The notes under the pieces are model-generated. The model did no database searches and was not told the DNA's origin. It saw only the letters and a list, made by a program, of their open reading frames with translations. The translations under genes and the position numbers were made by a program. 64,000 nucleotides of DNA from Tetradesmus obliquus (Eukaryota; Chlorophyta; Chlorophyceae; Sphaeropleales; Scenedesmaceae), in contig CP126192.1 of the NCBI GenBank assembly GCA_030272155.1, forward strand, positions 3,506,501 through 3,570,500. Reading direction: 5' to 3'. Below are positions 36,043 to 49,298 of this stretch, one piece after another (positions within the stretch are counted from its first letter, which is position 1; each line of letters starts with the position of its first letter).

Positions 36043-39000
36043 CTAGTCAAACACCCTGTCAGACCGGAGGTTCTCTGCTTCAAGCAGCGGCTCATCATTT
36101 GCAAGCCTCACTTCTGCCAGGCGTGTAAGGCAGTTGAGGAAGTCAGACGGTGCCAGCACGTTGTCATCGCGCCCATCTGCCTGCCATGACGTCTGCTGGC
36201 GGTGGGGGTTGGGAGCCACGCGGTACTGCGGGACTGTCAGGTACAGCCGCTGCTTGGCGCGTGTGACAGCCTGCAGCAGGCAGTGCAAAGACACAGGGCA
36301 TTGACAACGTGTCATCATCATCATCATCAAGTTATCCATCAAGCCATAGCATCACCGCCATTAACAGCATGTGCGCTTGAACTGTCACAGCAGAAGGCGC
36401 ATGGCGCTGTCCCAGGTGATGCAGCAGAGGGGGCAGTGCGTGATGCATGTTGTGCATCCATGATGTGCAGCGTGCAGCTGCGCTCACCACGTGTGCCAGG
36501 CGCTGCTCCTCCATGCGGAAAGCCCGCAGCGCCTCCTCCTGCTGCGCAGGGGTCTTTGCCTTGAAGGTGTCATCCCTGCGGTGTGAGCACAAGCATGCGG
36601 CGACGACCAAATGCGACGGAGCACACAGAATAATGTGTCACTGAAGGCATGAGGCAGGTTTGACAGAGCAGATGCACGGGCAGGCGTGCCGCGCCTGCCA
36701 AGAGCCACACAACAAACAGCAGCGTCAGCAGCACATGCAACATCTCAACCAGCCATTGTGGCACCGTCCTGTGGCAGCGCGCAGAACATGCCAGGGCACA
36801 CCTCATGCACAAGCAGCCGGCAGCTGTTAACCTGAGGGCCGCTGCTGCGCTGCCTCTCGCATCCACTCACTCGCGTGGCCAGGCTGGCAGGAAGCCGTCC
36901 ACCCAGCGCACCACCCACACGCAGCCATACTCCAGGCCCTTAGCTGCATGGATGGTGCTGATTGACAGCGCATCCGCACGCGCCGCCTGCTGCTGCTTGC
37001 TGCCGCGCTTGCCGTGCTGCGGCTGCTGCTCCGTGTGGGGGTTGAGCGCAACATGCGCAATGAAGTCCTGCAGGGGCCGCGAGCTCTGCATGGAAAAACA
37101 CCACCATCCACTACATCAGCACCATGTAATGCACTAGGCAGCAACTAACACTAAATGCAGGGCAGCACTCGAGCAAGTTCATGGGAGAGCATCAGGGGCA
37201 GCTGCGCGGTGCCTCACCTTGCCAGCTGCTGCGTACAGCTCCTCCAGCAGGAAGTCAGTCATCAGGCCTGAGGCCAGCAGCTGCCTTGAGCTCCACTGCT
37301 GCATCACCTGCCGCGCCATAAGCTCATACAGGCTGGCCACAACAGGGCTTGGAGCAGCTGCTGCTGCTGCTGCTGCGGGTGGAGGATCCTGTTGTGTGGC
37401 GTTGCTGCCAGAGGCACCCCGCTTCCCATCTGCAGCAGCAGCTGCAGCGGCTGCAGAGGAGCCTGCAGCAGCGCGGGTACCGCTTGCCTCGTTGTTTGGT
37501 GCTGATGCAGCAGTTACAAGATTGGAGTTGCCGCCTGCACTGCTGCCCCCTGCGGGCGCCATGTCAGCTGCTGCTGCAGCTACGCCGTTCTCTGCAGCCC
37601 ATTGCGCACTGAACTTTTCTGCCTCCTCATACAGGGCTTCCAGCGCGTAGGTCACCAGCTGCACAGCAGCAGCAGCACCAGCACAGGTACATGCATCAGC
37701 GCAATCAGCCTAAGCAGCACTGCCAACCAGATCCAACACCAATAGCAGCGAACTGGCTTGTGCTTCACAAGTGCATGCATTATCAATCATCATCAATGCA
37801 TGTTGGGGCTGCACTGAGCAAGCAGGCTATATTTCCCCAATCTGCTTGTATTTCACAGCCGCGGTGCCTTACCTCTGGCGGCTTCTCTGTGAGTGCAGCA
37901 GCAGCTGATGCTGCCTCAACATCAAAGTCTGCAGGGCCTGATGAGTCATCCTCGTCACTGCTGCCGTATGAGCCCTCCGCAGACGATGAGTCAGCATCGC
38001 TGTCAGCAGCAGCAGCAGAGGTAGCGGCTGTGCCGGCAGTTGCCATGCTGCCATCGACAGTGCCGCTCACACTGCAAGCTTCCTCATCATCATCCTCAAT
38101 GTGCTGCTGCTGCTGCAGCCGCTGTCTGGCACTGACAAAGCCGCCACCAGCAGCAGCAGCTGCTGCTGCCCTGCCAGAACTTGCGGCACTGCCAGCAGCA
38201 GCAGTGCTTTCCCCGCCTGCCTTCGACCGGCCCCTGCCAGGCTGCCGGCCGCTGCCCCTGCCCCTGCCGCGACCTCTGCCACGTGCTCTGCCCCTGCCGG
38301 TAGCATGGCTGCTGCGATCAGCCTGTTCTGCAGCATCTGCACCGGGTTCCTGACGACCCTCCTCCTCTTGCTCCTCCTCCTCCTCTTGCTCTTCCTCCTC
38401 AGCTGCTGCTGCTGCTCCCTCCCTCTCACTCTTGCGCTTCTTCCGCTGCTGCAGCTGTATGTCCTCCACCAGCCCCGGCACTCCCCGCAGCACAGCCAGC
38501 AGCGCATCTGCGGGTGTCAGCCCGCGCACATCTGCATACAGCGCCTGCAGGGGGGCAGCAAAAATAGACAGCACTACAATCCTCAATTGTCGTGAAGACC
38601 CCGAGCTACATGTCAGCAGCCACCAAACACGTTGGCAAGGCCCCCCAACCACTTGGCTGGCTGTTCTATTAACATTGTTTCATGTTGGCAGCTCTGAAAG
38701 CTGTAGCGAAGCCCCAACCCTTCAAGTGCATGGCAGCTTTTACATAAAGCAAAACTTCAACACGTACACCGTTGGCACACCTGCAGGGTTTCCAGGAAGG
38801 CTTGCAGCTTGCCAGCGTGCAGTGCGGCGATGTCACCGTTGCGCAGCAGCCGACACGCAATGCGATACAGCGAGTGCTGCTGCTGCTGCTGCTGCATGTT
38901 GTTCTGCCGCTGCTGCTGCTGCAGCTGCTGCTGCTCCAGCAGGCTGTCTCTGTCTGCCGCCAGCAGCTGCTCCTGCTCCTCCCGCAGCTGCTGCAGCAGC

Positions 39001-41486
39001 TTTGCGCCCAGGCGGCGTGCCGGCACGTTGAGCACGCGCTCAAAGGATGGGTCGTCATCAGGGCTGAGCGCCAGCCTGGCAGCAGCACAGCACAGCACAC
39101 AGCAGGCTTGCTTACAGCATGTGTGAATTTTCGCAGGTGGCCGCTCTGTTGCAGCAAGGATACCTAGCTTGAGCAGTTGCAGGCTGCTGGCATGCAAGCA
39201 CAGCATGCTGCAAGCAGGCGCATTCCGTAGCAGGGCGCAAGCTGCAGCCTCAGGCCGAATGCGGCCGAGCTAGACGTGCCAGTAGCAGGCACACTGATAC
39301 TATACAGAACCCAACCACAGCCCTGTGGCCATGCTCCTCACTGTGCATAGGCCATGACGTCCTTGACCTCCTTCCGCTCAAAGAGGCTGGTGTCGCGCAC
39401 CAGCACAAACGGCACGCCCTCGCGCGTCAGCGCTTTCTGCACAGCAGCACATAGAGCGCGGGCCCCAGGTGCAGCAGCAGGTGGTGCAGCAAGTGCAGCA
39501 GCAGCATGCTGAGGTGCTGTGCACATGCTGCTCAGTGCATGGCGTGGAGCCTGCGGCAAGGATGCCTTGCCATCATCCGTAGCTGACTGTCAACCAGGAA
39601 TATGTTCACTCGGCCACGGGAACAAGAGCAGCTGTAGGTAGCACTGCCGTAGACATGGTGCAGCATGTACAGCGCAATCAGTAGCAGCCTGGCATGCATG
39701 TGTCCGGCGCACCTGCAGGCGGGTGTGTGCCTTGCTGCCCCTGTACTGGAAGCACCTGAACAGCACAGCCATGTCCTTGTAGGGCACCTGCTGCTGCTCA
39801 TGCAGGCGCTTGGCCTCCTGCACAGCAGCAGGCGTAAACACATGCACACCTGACATAGACTTAATAACACGTGAAGGAGCAAAGGAGGGGCACAGGACAG
39901 CCAGATGTCAGGTTGCTAATAGCGGCACTTGCACAGCGGATTGCTGCACATATAGGTCGTGCTCGTGCTGCTTTGCACAGCTGCAGGTAGCGTAGCGGTA
40001 GCAGGGCATACATATCCATGGTGCTTGCTGGCAGCCCGGCTCATCCCACCCACCTCTGCGATGACTGCTGCCTCGTGGTCCTCTGTGTCCAGCAGCAGCA
40101 GCTTGACTGGCGCCTGGCCCTCAGCAGACACCTGCAGCAGCAGCAGTGTGCAGAGAAAGCAGATGCGCACTGCGCAGGAGAGGACGTTAAGAACCTTCAA
40201 TTGTGCTGCCACAGTGCATGGCACCTGGCTACTATGCTTAGTGAAAGCAAACAAAACGAAACATTGCAGGGGGTGTGCAGCTCAGTGTACATGTTGCTGA
40301 TGGTGCAGAGCGTACTGCCATGGTTATGCAGCTACAGACACCACCACAAGCAGAAGCAGGGTGACACTGTGTGCCTTATCACCACAGAGCAGAGCATGAG
40401 GCACCGGCAGCAACAGCAGCAGTGCTATTCCCTGACCTGTGGGATGAGCTGCTTGGGGTGTGTGTCGCAGCCTTGCAGCAGAGCCTGTGCCACCTGCAGG
40501 ATCTGCGGCGTTGACCTGCAGCAAACGGCAACACCGCCACAAAGAGCTTTGCCAGCAGGTACACCGCTGCCACAAGATTTGAAGGCTCTGCAAGCCTGTT
40601 TGTTGCGACTGTATTGCTCGTCTGTTGCGGCCTTCAATTTTGCTGCACTCCTGCTCCTCAGCAATCTTTTTGAGCAAGCCAATCGCTGATATAGCAGTGC
40701 GGTCTGCCGCAAAAACAACATGTTGCTTTTGCACTCCCACAAGCCCACCTGTAGTTGGCCTCCAGCGCGCACACCAGGCCCGCGTTGAAGCGCTCGTACA
40801 CCTCCCGGTACAGCCTGAACACGCCAGGCGCAGCGCCCCGGAAGCCGTAGATGCTCTGCAAGCCAGGCACACACAATCATCTGATGTAACAGGTGCGACT
40901 AACTACGATGGCGCTGTACTACTGCAAGGCATGCATGACCATGGTGATGACAAGATGGATGAGGCAGGCTACAAGCTGCGTGTGTCGTTACAAGGGCAGC
41001 CCCAAGTTCGCGCTAGCAGTGCCGCATCTCAGGTGCGGTGCTGCCGGATTGCGGCGTGCCTCACCTGCGCATCATCTCCCACCACAGTGACCTGCGCCGT
41101 CTCCTGCTGCAGCTGGTTGACGATCCGCACCTGGCAGGCGCCAGGCAGGACACAAAACAGCGCAGCACAGCATTGCACTGACGCTGTAATGCTCCCGTGC
41201 GGCATTATTGGACAGGTGGCTGCTCCCCATTGTTGCTTTCACGAAGGTTGCCTCAGCCATGTGGGTGGGTGGTACAGATGCTGCCAACGCCGCTGCACGC
41301 TGCTGCCGCGAACTGCACGTAGAAGCCAAATCGTTCAGTACATGCCAGGCTGTGCTGTGGCTGCAGGCTCAGCTGCTGTGGTTTTGCTGTGGTGCAGGGA
41401 GCGGCTCTCACCTGCTGCATGTTGCAGTCCTGGTACTCGTCAACCAGCAGGTACGGCCTCAGGTGCTGCTGCTGCTTCAGGATGCT

Positions 41487-41531
<45 letters not shown>

Positions 41532-44500
41532 CAGCAGTCCGCATCAGCAAGATTCCACCGGGTGCCTCAACCCTGCACACAGGAGTTGTGCAGCTTCACA
41601 CAGAACGAAGCGAACACTCAGCATGTTGCTATGCGCCGTCAACATGGGGGCCAGGATCACGCACGCAGCAGTGCATCACTCCCTAGGTGGGTAGGTTTGC
41701 CTCACAACAAACAAGATAGCGGTGCCCTGCAGCTGTTCGCTGCGCGCACCCCTCGTGTGAGTCCAGCAGCGTCACCACGTGGCCCAGCAGGTCGTTGAAG
41801 TCCACTGCATTGCAAGCCTTGAGCAGCGCCTGGTAGTGCGCGTACACGCCCACCTGCAGGCGCAGCGCCAAAGTAACTCACTTACGTTGCAATGCATGTG
41901 GCTCAGCCGTCAGCGGTGTGCCACTCCCACATCTGCTGAGAGAGATGCCAGCTGCAGGTGCTGGCTGGCACAGCTGGCGACAACATGCAAGTCATGCACC
42001 AGCTATGACGGCCAGCTACCAGCTAGCCAGGCGGCGTTGATAGATGGCCACACTCCCACAAGCAGTGCACATGCAGTGGATGACACCAGAGCCGACACAA
42101 TCTGTCACACGCTGCGCAATCGTGCAATGCCTGCATGCTGCGCCACCACTCACGTTCCTGCCCTGGTCTGGCACCTCCCCTCTGCTCTTGAAGCCGTCGA
42201 TGGCCTTGTGCACCTGCGCCGCGCAGAGATCACACACAGACGCAAGTCGCCAACCCTGAGTGACATCCGCAGCGTTCCAATGCATTCCGTATGCTTTCTA
42301 TAAGCGCACAGGTTACACAGGGCATGTTAGGGAGAAGGCTTCAGCTCATTTTGTTAGTGCGCTGCATACAGTGCTCAAATGTTCCTCCCGCAGTCCTGCA
42401 GCCAAGCACCGACCAGATGTGCAGCTCGCGGCTGGAAGTCCTCCGACTTGACGACCCTGCAAGCCAGGCCACGCAGTCACCGTTCCTGACAGGCTCAAGC
42501 ACAAGCACACATTCATATTGCACATCAATGATTGATGCAGCGCTGCCTCACCTTCTTCACTTCCTTCACGGCGATCTTCTGCCTCAGCGCGGCCACGCTG
42601 GGCGGCGCCGCCTCGCCCTCCGCCAGCCCCTCCTCGCCGTACTGCTGCAGCAGCAGCTCGTACAGCCGCACCTTGCCGGCGTGCTGTAGCTCCCTCAGCA
42701 CCAGCCCGGCCAGCTGCAGCAAAGCAGGGAATGATCACAGCAGCGTACCATGAGGACAAGGCACACAGGAGGCTTGTGAGAGGCGGCGGCTCCTGGAGTG
42801 GCAAGCGGTCAGTTCTTGTGTCTTCATGGCAGTGCAGTTGACAAATGTCTAGACGAAGGTGTCAAGGAGACATGCCCGCAAGGCTGAAGCAGGGCCAGCA
42901 GTGGTGCATTGGCAAGGAGGCGCGCTGTCCAGCATTGCATAGCACGTGCACCCACCTGCTCTTGGTTGCCCTGCTGCTGCTGCTGCTGCTGACCCTGCTG
43001 CTGTTCGCCCTGGCCAGCCGGCTGGTGCTGGTGCTGCTGCTGTGCAGGCCACTGCCCAGGTGGCTGCGGCTGCTGCTGCTGCTGCTGTGCAGGCCACTGC
43101 CCAGGTGGTTGCTGCTGCTGCTGCTGCTGCTGTGCAGGCCAGTGCCCATGTGGCTGCTGCTGGTGCTGCTGTTGCTGCTGTGCAGGCCACTGCCCAGGTG
43201 GCTGCTGCTGCTGCTGGTTCCACTGTTGCTGCTGCTGCCACTGATGTTGGCTGTTGTGCTGGTGGTGCTGCTGTTGATGCGCCTGCTGTTGCTGCTGCTG
43301 GGTCTGCTGCCAGTCAGCATGCTGCATGTGCTGCTGCTGCAGCTGCTGCACAGGTGGTGGGGGCGGCATACTCGACTGCTCTGGCTGCTGCTGCTGCTGC
43401 TGCTGGTCATCCTGCTCCGGCAGCGCCATGCTACCTTCGCTTTGTGACACATCCTGCTGATCATGCTGCCGCTGCAGCTTGCCAGCCCTGCACTGGAAGC
43501 TTGCTGCCTCCAGGGTTTGCTGCCCTCGGCTCAGCGCCTGCCCCTGCTGCCTGCCTTGCTTGCGCTTGCCCTGCACAGCTTTCAACTGCTTCTTTGCCTC
43601 TGCATCTAGCCGCTTCTGCCGCTTCTTTGCTGCTGCCTCCTCAGCCTTCTGCTTGGCTTCCCGCTGCTCTGCAAACCAGGCCTGCATGAGCTGCGGGTGC
43701 TGCTGCGCTGCTGCGAGCTGCACGCCAGGCCAGCCGGGGTTAGTGGCGGCATTGACGCCCAGCCAGAGCTGCATCTGATGCAGGCAGCGGTCAGCGTCTG
43801 ACAGCCTAGCAGCAACAGCACCAGCAGCAGCATGGGGCACATGCGCAGACAGAGCAAGTAGGTATCATGTTGGGCTGTTCTAGCGAGAAAGATGGAGCCG
43901 AGCGTCACATCATGTATGATGATCACACTGCTGAGCCTGCACCATCGACACATACAATAGGCAACAGCAGCTCATGGCACAGCATGCAGCAGCAGTCAAA
44001 CTCTCACCTCATGGCCAGCCTCATAGCGGCCCGCGCATCCTTTTCAAGCCACACTGCAGGGCACTGCGTGAAGCCGCAGGCCTGTGCAGCAGCAGCAGCA
44101 GCAGCAGCAGGGTCAGCAACCCTGATGTGTCACGGATACCACCGATTCATGTGCTTTGCATTGTAGCAGTGCTTGAGCCAGTCACAGCAATTGCAGCTTG
44201 CAACAGCACCAAAAAGCAGGCTGTTGTGGACAGTCTCGCTTGCAGACACCCAGAGCAAGCTGCTGCTGCTGCTGCCGCTGCTGCTACTGCTGGTTCTCAG
44301 CCTGTGTGGACCTGCGACCCACCCTGAAGTGGCGCCTCAGCAGCCTGTAGCAGTAGCTGTGGAATGTGCAGGCCAGCACGCCGCTGTAACCCATGCCGTC
44401 ATCTGCCTGCTGCTGCTGTGCGCCTGCTGCTGCAGCTGCTGCGATGGCCCTGGCCTCCTGCATGGCCTGCTGCAGGCGCGTCTGCAGCTCCTCTGCTGCT

Positions 44501-45190
44501 TTGTTGGTGAAGGTGATGCACAGGATGTGCTGCGGCAGCACCCCAGGCTGCTCAGGCGCCAACAGCGCACAGCAGTGCAACGGCGAAGGAAAAACACAGT
44601 AGGCAGAGGCATACAGTGAATATTCGTGAACCTGCCACAGCTAGAGCTGCAGCATACAAGCTGATGAGTCAGCACTCAAAAGATGTACTGTGGCAGTTTC
44701 TACAAGCGTTACAGATTTGTGGTCTCTTTTATGGGAGACACCCTAGCAGACGTGTGCATGCGTGTCATACAGAAGCTGCACAAAGCTCACGACACTATAA
44801 CCTGCCGCTGCCTGTTGCCATGCCATGTCACCTGAGACAGCAGGAACAGGATCCTGGTGATCAGCGTGGAGGTCTTGCCTGTGCCAGCGCCTGCAGCAAC
44901 ACGCAGACAGTTATGGCGCTCTGCTTCATGTGACAGCGTGTGCTGTCTCACGTGCTTGCAGGACAGGAATAGCTGTTCGTGCAATACGCCAATTACATGC
45001 GTGCAAGGATACCAGTATGCCGGCAGTCTCGAGCGCTGCACACCTGCCACAATCAGCAGCGGCTTCTTGTGGTCCCCCATTGCTGCCTGACGCTGCTGTG
45101 CATTCAGCCGACTGAAGCAGCTGGTCTGCAGGTATGCCCTGCGCAGCGCCTCCTGCTGCTGCTGCTGCTGCTGGTGGTGGTCCTGCAGGC

Positions 45191-45222
<32 letters not shown>

Positions 45223-45866
45223 CTGGCCTGCCCGTCATCTCCGGCAGCATAGCGTGCTGTCCTGGAGCTGTAGTACCTGCAATGTGTGGCAGGGAACAGC
45301 ATTTTACGGAATTGAATGCTGCTTTGCAGGCACAGAAAGCAGTTTTTGACATCAGCAAAGAGACCATGAGGCCAGGGTGGCCAGTTTATGCATAGGAGAC
45401 ATATATATGACAGTAATAAGCGAGCTACAAGTACAATGCCTCACCTGTTGTCTTGCTGCTGCTGCGCAACCACCTGTCCTGCAGCTATGAGGCCAACAGT
45501 CTGCTGCAACCGCTGTGCAAGCTGTGTTGCTGCGATCGACAGCGTCGGCTGGTTGCTGCTCGCTGTTTGGTTATGCTGCTGGTCTTGGTGCTGGTGCCGA
45601 GAGTCCAATGGCCCTTGCTGCAGAGCAAGGCGTGGACCTGCTGATGCAGCTGCTGCAGGCCCTGCAGCTACTGCTGTGGGTGCAGCTTCTGCTGCACCTG
45701 CTGCTGTCGCAGGTGTCGCGACAGCAGCCCCTGCTGCCGTGCTGCTGGACGGTGCATGAATTGCTTCCGACTGAGTGGCTCTGGATGCAGAGCCAAAGAA
45801 GCTGGTGATCGCCCTCTGCCCTGCTGGCACCTCGTTCTTCTTCTTTCTCGGAGGCATGCTGCGCAC
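36043..45866 (-). CDS. UvrD/Rep-type (Srs2-like) superfamily 1 DNA helicase with PIP box
   Basis: 3'-to-5' DNA helicase of the UvrD/Rep/Srs2 class (repair and anti-recombination). It has twenty or more exons and about 1,550-1,650 residues. All motifs are present in order: motif I AG|AGTGKTST (split by the intron 45044/44890), Ia TFTNKAAEEL and Ib TFHSYCYRLLR (exon 44547-44323). II is LLVDEYQD (near 41440), III VVGDDAQ|SIYGFRGA and IV LEANYR (40760-40855). V is ISTIHAAKGLEY (near 36950) and VI is RLAHV|AVTRAKQRLYL (36270). The N-terminus has a PCNA-interaction box QRAITSFF (residues 17-24). Lineage-specific inserts are a poly-Gln exon (43805-42956) with repeated GQWPAQQ units, an acidic plus Arg-Gly-rich segment (about 38220-38420), and an Ala-rich loop near 37450. 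Intact motifs imply an active enzyme. Confidence 0.93.
41486..41530 (-). repeat. (CTG)15 array abutting a helicase 3' splice site
   Basis: CAG units on the plus strand read as CTG in the sense of the helicase. The array ends at the acceptor AG just before the exon that carries motif II (ILKQQQHLRPYLLVDEYQD). Confidence 0.8.
43015..43205 (-). repeat. Coding 45-48-bp repeat in the helicase poly-Gln exon
   Basis: Four copies begin at 43041, 43086, 43131 and 43179 on the plus strand. They encode PPGQWPAQQQ-type units of 15-16 residues with a conserved Trp, inside a Gln-rich insert between helicase motifs Ib and II. Length variation between strains is likely. Confidence 0.85.
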
Positions 45867-46282
45867 AACCCTCCATGTACTGTCAGAGGTTTAACGTTGA
45901 CTGTTCCATTTCGTTTGCAGTGGAGACGTCTACTGACCTTCAAAGCGACGACCGTTGATTGGCACACCGTGAAGCGTGTGCTGTGCCACTTTGAACCTGC
46001 CGGTTTGACTTCTGATTTTTATTGTCTTGCCAGAAGCGCAAAGTACGTTACCATGTCGCGGCAAAGCGCGTTCATACCTGCTAGCATGTCAGCAAGCGGA
46101 CCTGTACAACACAGCACCGCAAGCCTGATCAACAGGCTACCCGACACTGCCTGCATAGCTGCAAAGCACGGATGCGAGAAGGTTGTGAACAGCCAATACT
46201 GGACAACCAATGTCCTTCCGATGCCAATCGCCCAAAATCCGTGTACATACAAGCCAGCCTCAGCGCACAGGCTCTGCATACA
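45867..46282. promoter_or_regulatory. Region upstream of the helicase
   Basis: These 416 bp separate the end of the membrane-protein gene and the helicase start, both on the minus strand. No distinct element is seen. Confidence 0.4.
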
Positions 46283-48329
46283 TCACGGCACACCACCTCC
46301 GCCCGGCGCTGCTGCTGGTGTCCCGCCGCCCGCACCTACAGGGGCACCAGGTGCAGCAGCACCACCAGCTGCACCTGCACTGCCTCCAGCAGCTGCTGCT
46401 TTCACGGCGTCTGCCGCAGCAGCTGCTGCGCCAGTTGCTACTGCTGCTGCTGCCTGGCCTACTTCTGTCACTTCGTGCGCTGCTTGCTGTGCTGGCCCCA
46501 ATCCGCCAACACCAGGCGAGCTGGAGACTCGCAGGAAGAGGTACAGCATGGTGAACACACATGACATTGTTGCCAGCACCAGCAGCAGGTTGCGGGCATC
46601 GTACGGCGAGCGCCTCCGCCGCCGCCTGCCTGCTGGTCTGCTGCTGCTGTTGCCATCACTGCTGTCCTGCGCATCCCTGCAAGGAGCAGTCACGCCAGAA
46701 GCAAGTACAGGTCAACCATTAGAACAAGCAGCTGAACCCTTGCTGCGTCATGACGGCATGTGATGTGAAGCATGCTGTTGGTGTCAACCAAGCAGGTGTA
46801 ACTGACCCCTTCGGCTCCTGCAGCCGGCCACTGCTGCAACTGTTTCTGCTGCCGCGTCAGCCTTGCACTGCACCGCACCTTGCTGTGACCGGCAGGCCTG
46901 GCGCAAACATGCCGGGGAACAGCCGCTGCAGCGTGCGCTTGAGCGGGTGCGCCCTGCGCGCATACTTGAAGTCCTCCTCGTCTACTGCATAGCTGCCTGA
47001 GCGCGCCGGCAGCATGCCATCTGCGCTGACCACTATCTTGTGCCTGTCCTGAGTCAGGCTCTGCAAGGGGCAGCAGCAGCAGCAGTGTGTGGCGGTTGGT
47101 CCAAGGGCGCTGGGCCGTAAGCAGCCTAACACGAGACAGTGGCAACGACACATGGTGGCAAGCTACTACCAGCACGCCAGACAGTAAGTTGGGCAGAGTT
47201 CAGCTGACATCTGACCATCTTGTTCGCCCCACGTTTGTGCTGCGCTGAACGTCCATATACTGGTCATGCCACGACTGCAGCACACTGCGCTGATACGGCA
47301 CTACCATCAGCCATGCACTGCCGCCCAGCCCACCTGCTGGCGCAGCGTTGGTGACATCACCACATCTGTGGCAGCCGACTCCAGCGGCAGCTCCGCTGTT
47401 GTGCGCTGCATTGCTGATGAAGCAGCCCCGCCATTGGCAACAGCATCTGGGCCCTGTGGCACACCAGCAGCAGGTCGTATCAAGGGGAGTGGAAACGGTA
47501 TGTGGACGTGCTGAGTGAAACACCAAGGAGACGTGCTGAGCAAAACAGCAAGAAGACATGCTGAGGCAGTGCATGGCGAGGACAAACCTGCATGTGCAGC
47601 TCATGCAAAGCACACACTGCCACTATTGCTGCTGCTTATAAGGGTGGCATACAATCTGGCAGCGATGCCACAACGTGGTGCTGCTGGTGCTGATGCAGGC
47701 TGCTGCTGCTGGCGTTGCTCTCACCTCTACTACGCACAGCTCGTCAATGTCCTGCAGCTCGCTCACGCTGCGTACTTTCTGGCCATTCTGCAGTCGACAG
47801 CAAGCACTCCTGTCAGATGACAATGGCAAGGTGATTGCTTCGCCACTGTCCAAGCACTTGTTCTGAAGAACAGCAGACACGCACAGCTTGCTGCACTGTT
47901 GCTGCTGATTGCTTGGCAGCCTTGCACTCACCGAGCTGAAGTAGATCTCTGCTACACCAGACAGCTTCAGCTTAGCCTTGACCTGCATAATGTATTAAAT
48001 GCAAAGTCAGGGACCACATCACTAGCACCCCCGTAACAGCAGTACAAATTCCCTGTTGAATGCCTCCTGCTGCTCATGGGTTGGTTGCCTACGCCAACCA
48101 GCAAGAATATATCAGATTGTACCCACCTGGTCCAGAAACTGCTCCCATGTGTAGCTGTCAGGCACAGGGATGGCCACTTTCCTGCAAGGAGGAACCCAGA
48201 GTGTAGGCCCATCTCTGCATGCACCAGTGACTGCATGGCCTGCAAGTTCTACCAGGTGTGGCTGCCCACTCACCGCTTTGGCTTGGAGTCCTTTACAAAA
48301 CAGAACACCAGCCTTGATGCCTCCTGCAT
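46283..48329 (-). CDS. Membrane protein with N-terminal ubiquitin-like/PB1-like module, 306 aa
   Basis: Seven minus-strand exons (48329-48274, 48181-48127, 47982-47932, 47787-47725, 47453-47334, 47060-46879, 46676-46283) join in phase to 306 aa. Residues 1-76 form a beta-grasp-type module. They begin MQEASRLVFCFVKDSKPKR and continue VAIPVPDSYTWEQFLDQ, VKAKLKLSGVAEIYFSS and NGQKVRSVSELQDIDELCVV. The pattern (strand, strand, helix, 'IY-SS-NG-V-SV-EL-DIDELCVVE') is that of plant PB1/doublecortin-like modules (inference). A basic region HPLKRTLQRLFPGMFAPG precedes an Arg6 cluster and one strong hydrophobic segment at about 205-226 (NLLLVLATMSCVFTMLYLFL). The tail is Ala/Gly/Pro-rich. The likely topology is a single-pass protein with a cytosolic N-terminus. 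I know of no assigned function. Confidence 0.8.
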
Positions 48330-49298
48330 GCAGGACTCTGAGTCAGGCGCTGCATGCCAGAAAAAAGTTGCTGGTCCTTGCTGCTGATCCCCATCCTGCC
48401 TCGCTGCGCCAGCGCTGCACATGAGCTGCTCCAGCAGCTGTTGCCATGTCTGGTTGTGTAGTAGCAGCAGTTGCTACCAGCCGTGATGCGGATGCATAGC
48501 AACCCCAGCAGCTACTGCAGATAAGTCGCCCAACTGACAGAGCAGACAGCTTGGTACTGTACCATGTCTTTGCTGGTGATACCCAGTCCTCGCCGGGCAG
48601 CCATTTTTGAAGAAGCGTATGTATTGTGCTCCGATAATAGATTGAGCTGCCGCAGAGCAAGCACACGCGCGATCACGCTGGAAGGTAGAAGCAGAGATGG
48701 AGTTGTGCAAGGCTTGCTTGCTGAAGTCGCTACACAAAACGGTATTGAAGATGACAGCGTCGTATCCAAAACACGAGCTGGCACAGCGCAGGGATTGTCT
48801 TCGAAACCCTCTCTCTGTTCAGCACAACCCCAGCTCAGCTGTTCATCGTGATTCTGTGATCAACAGCTGTCATCTCAGAGATGGCGGATCCCCATAGACT
48901 AAAAGAAAGGCAAGATAATGCTGAATTTCAGACTGTAGTCCAAGCACAGCATGTGCTTTCACGTTCATGCCTAGGTGTCTTAGCAGTACACCACCAAGCA
49001 GTACACCCTGGCTGGCGCTGCACACGTTGTAGCCTTTTGAGCAGCCCCTGTTGCTGGTATATGATCACGAACAGCCTGTCAGAAAAAAGGGCCTTCGCAC
49101 AGCTGTCTCCATACAGCAACATGGATTAAGCAGCCCACCATAAAGACAGCAGGCGGCAGTCACTGTGTAAGGTAGCAGGTGAAAGGTGACGACAGTACTA
49201 CTTGTGAAACGACACACCACTGCATAGTGCAGTGCAGCATACTAAAGCAACAACAAAACTTTTCAACAGCACATCCAGCCTGGAGGCTACCAGATGCA
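48330..49298. other. Intergenic region
   Basis: It lies between the start of the membrane-protein gene and the end of the LPA1-like gene. No gene, repeat or RNA is supported. Confidence 0.45.

Noticed and set aside
42824..43840. 338-codon minus-strand frame seen as an independent poly-Gln protein
   Set aside because: Its centre is a phase-matched exon of the helicase (43805-42956). The ends are intron read-through.
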